Assembly: GCA_019247235.1 (NCBI GenBank)
Contig: JAFAPG010000479.1
Span: 1 to 8,771 of the forward strand
Length of the DNA stretch: 8,771 nucleotides
From: Acidobacteriota bacterium
GTDB taxonomy: Bacteria; Acidobacteriota; Terriglobia; Terriglobales; Acidobacteriaceae
Direction: 5' to 3'
The position numbers and the translations under genes were made by a program. This document shows positions 6,342 through 8,771 of this stretch, piece by piece. Each line of letters opens with the position of its first letter. Position 1 is the first letter of the stretch. Under the pieces are notes generated by a model. That model had not been told where the DNA came from. It did no database searches and was given only the letters and a program-made list of their open reading frames with translations.

Positions 6342-7093
6342 CCGAACCTGCCCGTAATGTAATCTTCGGTTTTCTTATCGCTTGGGTTGGTGAAGATTTT
6401 TTCTGTGCGATCAAACTCGACCAGGTTACCCATCAAGAAGAATCCCGTAAATTCAGCAACCCGCGAGGCCTGCTGCATATTATGGGTAACGATAACGATG
6501 GTTAGCTTTTGCTTCAACTCGAAAATAAGATCTTCGATCTTGGCGGTAGAGATTGGGTCCAGAGCCGAAGCCGGCTCATCCATGAGCAGCACTTCGGGTT
6601 GCACGGCCAGCGCCCGAGCGATACAAAGACGTTGTTGTTGACCGCCAGAAAGGCTAGCCCCAGATTTTTTTTTCAAAACGTCTTTGACCTCCTCCCATAT
6701 CGCGGCCTGCTGTAAAGAGCGCTCGACGATCTCATCTAGCGATCTGCGATTGCTCATACCATTCAATTTCAATCCCGCGGCCACATTGTCATAGATTGAC
6801 ATGGTGGGAAAAGGATTGGGCTTCTGGAAGACCATTCCTACCTGGCGTCGGACGTCGACCGCGGGCGCGCCGTAGATGTCCATGCCCCCGATTTTGACCT
6901 CGCCTTCGGCTCTGGCCTCCGGGTTAGTTTCATGCATGCGGTTCAAGCAGCGTATGAAGGTGGACTTACCACAGCCTGAGGGGCCGATTACCGCCGTCGC
7001 ATGGCAGGATTGAATGGAGATATCGATGCCATGGAGCGCCTCGGTTTTTCCAAACCAGGCCCTGAGGTTGCGAACTTCTACGGCGATTGTCAT
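6338..7093 (-). CDS. pstB: Phosphate ABC transporter ATP-binding protein PstB
   Basis: This 251-residue ABC ATPase energises high-affinity phosphate import through PstC-PstA. Motifs: Walker A GPSGCGKST (37-45), PstB-type NRMHE after it, Q-loop VFQKPNPFPTMSIYDN (Gln90), signature LSGGQQQRLCIARALA (148-163), Walker B VLLMDEP (168-174, catalytic Glu173), D-loop SALD, H-loop VTHNMQQASRVA (His204) and the family ending DYITGRFG. The QKPNPFP segment and the GRFG terminus are diagnostic of PstB rather than another importer ATPase. Its ATG is 3 nt after the pstA stop. An A9 run (minus strand) encodes Lys141-143 just before the signature motif, a possible slippage or sequencing-error spot although the frame is intact. 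Length and motif order are normal. Confidence 0.97.
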   Translation of the reverse strand: MTIAVEVRNLRAWFGKTEALHGIDISIQSCHATAVIGPSGCGKSTFIRCLNRMHETNPEARAEGEVKIGGMDIYGAPAVDVRRQVGMVFQKPNPFPTMSIYDNVAAGLKLNGMSNRRSLDEIVERSLQQAAIWEEVKDVLKKKSGASLSGGQQQRLCIARALAVQPEVLLMDEPASALDPISTAKIEDLIFELKQKLTIVIVTHNMQQASRVAEFTGFFLMGNLVEFDRTEKIFTNPSDKKTEDYITGRFG

Positions 7094-7096
7094 TCG

Positions 7097-7954
7097 CTAG
7101 CGCGCCCCTCCTAGCATACGGCGGAGGAAAACAAAGCGCACCAACGTGGTGGTTCCGACGATTAAAATGACCAAGGCCAGCGCGCCTGCCCATGCCTGAC
7201 GATGCCACTCGTCAAAGGGAGAGATCGCGTAGTTGAAGATCTGCAACGGCAAAGCGGCAATGGGTTGCCGCAGACTAAAGCTCCAAAACTGATTGCCAAA
7301 AGCGGTAAACATCAGGGGGGCGGTCTCACCGGCGACACGCGCGAAGGCCAGCATGACACCGGTGATGATGCCGGCGCGGGCGGTGGCTAAAGTGATGGAG
7401 ATGGTGGTGCGCCATTGCGGAATGCCAAGCCCCAGTGCGGCTTCCCTGACCGCTTGCGGCACCAGCAGCAGCATCTCTTCGGTGGTTCGGGTCACAGTTG
7501 GAATCATCATCATGGCTAAGGCGACGCCTCCCGCAAAGGCGGAAAAATAGCCTTCATGAATGACCACCAGACCATAGGCCACTAAACCAATAACGATCGA
7601 GGGGACGCCGTTAAGCACGTCGGCGGTAAAGCGAACCAGCTTGGGCAAACGATTTCGCCCGAATTCGGCCAGGTAAACTCCCGCCGCGATGCCAATGGGT
7701 ACGCCGAACAAGCTGGCGACGCCCAAAATAATGAGCGAGCCCACCAAAGCGTTGGCCATGCCCCCCCCTGGTTCACCGACCGGCTTCGGGGTTTGAGTGA
7801 GAAACGCTAAATTCAGCGACCCTGCCCCGCGAATCACCAAATAGGCGAAGATGGCTGCCAATGTGCCCACCACCACGATCGATAAACCGGCAGCCAAGCC
7901 GGTAAAAAAATAATCGACCAATTGTCGGCGAAGTTTCAGCCAGTTATTGGGCAT
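7097..7954 (-). CDS. pstA: Phosphate ABC transporter permease PstA
   Basis: This 285-residue inner-membrane permease forms the phosphate channel together with PstC. It starts with a first membrane helix (about 17-41), then the loop FLTQTPKPVGEPGGGMANALVGSL (51-74), which is typical of PstA, and a binding-protein-dependent transport core. The core holds YLAEFG, FTADVLNGVPSIVIGL, MMMIPTVTRTTEEML and the cytoplasmic EAA loop REAALGLGIPQWRTTISITL (170-189) that docks onto PstB, followed by RVAGETAPLMFTAFGN. Five to six hydrophobic segments are visible. The ATG at 7954 lies inside the end of pstC, an 11-nt overlap in a different frame, and the stop is 3 nt before pstB. Length fits the family (about 280-300). 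Confidence 0.96.
   Translation of the reverse strand: MPNNWLKLRRQLVDYFFTGLAAGLSIVVVGTLAAIFAYLVIRGAGSLNLAFLTQTPKPVGEPGGGMANALVGSLIILGVASLFGVPIGIAAGVYLAEFGRNRLPKLVRFTADVLNGVPSIVIGLVAYGLVVIHEGYFSAFAGGVALAMMMIPTVTRTTEEMLLLVPQAVREAALGLGIPQWRTTISITLATARAGIITGVMLAFARVAGETAPLMFTAFGNQFWSFSLRQPIAALPLQIFNYAISPFDEWHRQAWAGALALVILIVGTTTLVRFVFLRRMLGGAR
7107..7112 (-). promoter_or_regulatory. Strong Shine-Dalgarno for pstB at long spacing
   Basis: AGGAGG lies in the last codons of pstA and ends 13 nt before the pstB ATG at 7093, longer than the usual 5-9 nt. The alternative pairing GGAGGGG would give 11 nt. It is the best ribosome-binding match in the operon, yet pstB may also rely on coupling to pstA termination. 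Confidence 0.45.
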
Positions 7955-8771
7955 GGGCTCTCACTGGCGTGCCGCGCGTGACCGTCCAAACCATGAGCCC
8001 GGCGAGAATATTCACGATAATGGTGACCAGGAAAAGGGCGAGCCCGATTTCCATTAGAGCACTACGGTAGAGATCATCGGAGGCTTCGGCGAACTCGTTT
8101 GCGATGACGCTGGCCATGGTATATCCGGGTGCAAGAAGCGACCTCGCGATTTCCGGACGATTGCCAATCACCATGGTTACCGCCATGGTTTCTCCCAAAG
8201 CCCGACCCAACCCAAGAATAATGGCGCCCACAATACCGGCGCGTGCATTGCGCAGTACCGCGAGCCGAACCATCTCCCAGCGCGTGGCACCCAGGGCCAG
8301 AGCGGCCTCACGTTGGTGCTGAGGCACAACGGCCAGCACTTCGCGGGTGATCGAAGAGATGATGGGAATGATCATGATGGCCAAGACGGTACCGGCCGCC
8401 AGCATGCCGATACCATAGGGAGGGCCCGCAAAAAGTCCTGTCCAAGAAAAGTGTCTCATCAACCAGGAATCAACATAGACCCGCATTAGCGGCACCAGGA
8501 TGAAGATCGCCCACAGGCCATAGATAACGCTAGGAATCGCCGCCAACAGCTCGGTAGCGTAAGAGATAGGTTTGCGCAAAGGGCGGGGGCACATTTCCGT
8601 CACGAAGACCGCCACCGCCACCGCCAAAGGTACAGCAATGATGAGGGCGATCAGCGAGGAGACCAGCGTTCCATAGACGAAGGGAAGCGCGCCGAACTCT
8701 CCGGACACCGGGTTCCAATCGCTGGCAAAAAAAAACCCTAATCCGAACTTCTGCCAGGCGAGGGACGAACG
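7944..8771 (-). CDS. pstC: Phosphate ABC transporter permease PstC (5'-truncated by window edge)
   Basis: The 275 visible residues belong to PstC, the partner of PstA in the membrane channel. The frame is open to the right edge and reads AWQKFGLGFFFASDWNPVSG before FGALPFVYGTLVSS, the normal PstC N-terminal region, so the GTG at 8708 is internal and the true start lies beyond the window (likely 30-50 residues missing). Landmarks: ELLAAIPSVIYGLWAIF (74-90), PIISSITREVLAVVPQ (136-151), the EAA loop REAALALGATRWEMVRLAVL (154-173) contacting PstB, and LGRALGETMAVTMVIGN (188-204). The last codons overlap pstA by 11 nt. A T9 run (plus strand A9 at 8727-8735) encodes three Phe. pstS, the phosphate-binding protein, is expected just upstream, beyond the edge. 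Confidence 0.95.
   Translation of the reverse strand, partial: RSSLAWQKFGLGFFFASDWNPVSGEFGALPFVYGTLVSSLIALIIAVPLAVAVAVFVTEMCPRPLRKPISYATELLAAIPSVIYGLWAIFILVPLMRVYVDSWLMRHFSWTGLFAGPPYGIGMLAAGTVLAIMIIPIISSITREVLAVVPQHQREAALALGATRWEMVRLAVLRNARAGIVGAIILGLGRALGETMAVTMVIGNRPEIARSLLAPGYTMASVIANEFAEASDDLYRSALMEIGLALFLVTIIVNILAGLMVWTVTRGTPVRAHAQ

Noticed and set aside
8608..8628. Short tandem repeat of the ccgcca unit in pstC
   Set aside because: About three copies encoding an alternating Ala-Val membrane stretch; expected codon repetition in a transmembrane helix, not a repeat element.

Overview
The window is a phosphate-acquisition locus from a GC-rich bacterium. Two uptake modules lie on opposite strands, with two apparently unrelated genes between them. 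The gene set, the NIPSNAP-family protein with a twin-arginine N-terminus, and the LacI regulator with an 'LGLSPATVSVVL' helix-turn-helix resemble what I know from Acidobacteriota (Terriglobia-like soil bacteria). This assignment rests on recall of family flavour, not on a marker gene, and is tentative. No rRNA, tRNA, mobile element, CRISPR array or phage gene is visible.

Left module, + strand (2-1436): the C-terminal part of a DUF47/PhoU-like protein, cut by the left edge, is followed 10 nt later by a complete PiT-family phosphate transporter. This is the classic low-affinity, ion-coupled phosphate uptake pair. About 60 nt further on, also on +, is a small NIPSNAP-domain protein (1496-1966) that probably has its own promoter, with an extended -10 element so close to the start codon that the mRNA may be nearly leaderless.

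Middle, - strand (2012-3064): a complete LacI-family transcription regulator, convergent with the NIPSNAP gene. The 133-nt gap behind its start carries a plausible sigma70 promoter and a near-palindrome centred on CpG that could be a LacI-type operator.

Right module, - strand, read right to left (8771-3198): pstC (cut by the right edge), pstA, pstB, phoU, a PhoB-like response regulator and a PhoR-like sensor kinase. All junctions overlap or are separated by at most 7 nt, so this is one tightly coupled operon. pstS is not in the window; it would be expected upstream of pstC, beyond the right edge. PstC and PstA form the membrane channel, PstB powers it, PhoU links transporter state to the kinase, and PhoR/PhoB control the regulon. 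PhoR has a sizeable extracytoplasmic domain plus HAMP and PAS modules.

Apart from the two edge-truncated genes, every gene looks intact. I see no undescribed system here. The points most worth a second look are the candidate LacI operator, the possibly leaderless NIPSNAP gene, and the placement of NIPSNAP and LacI between two phosphate uptake systems.
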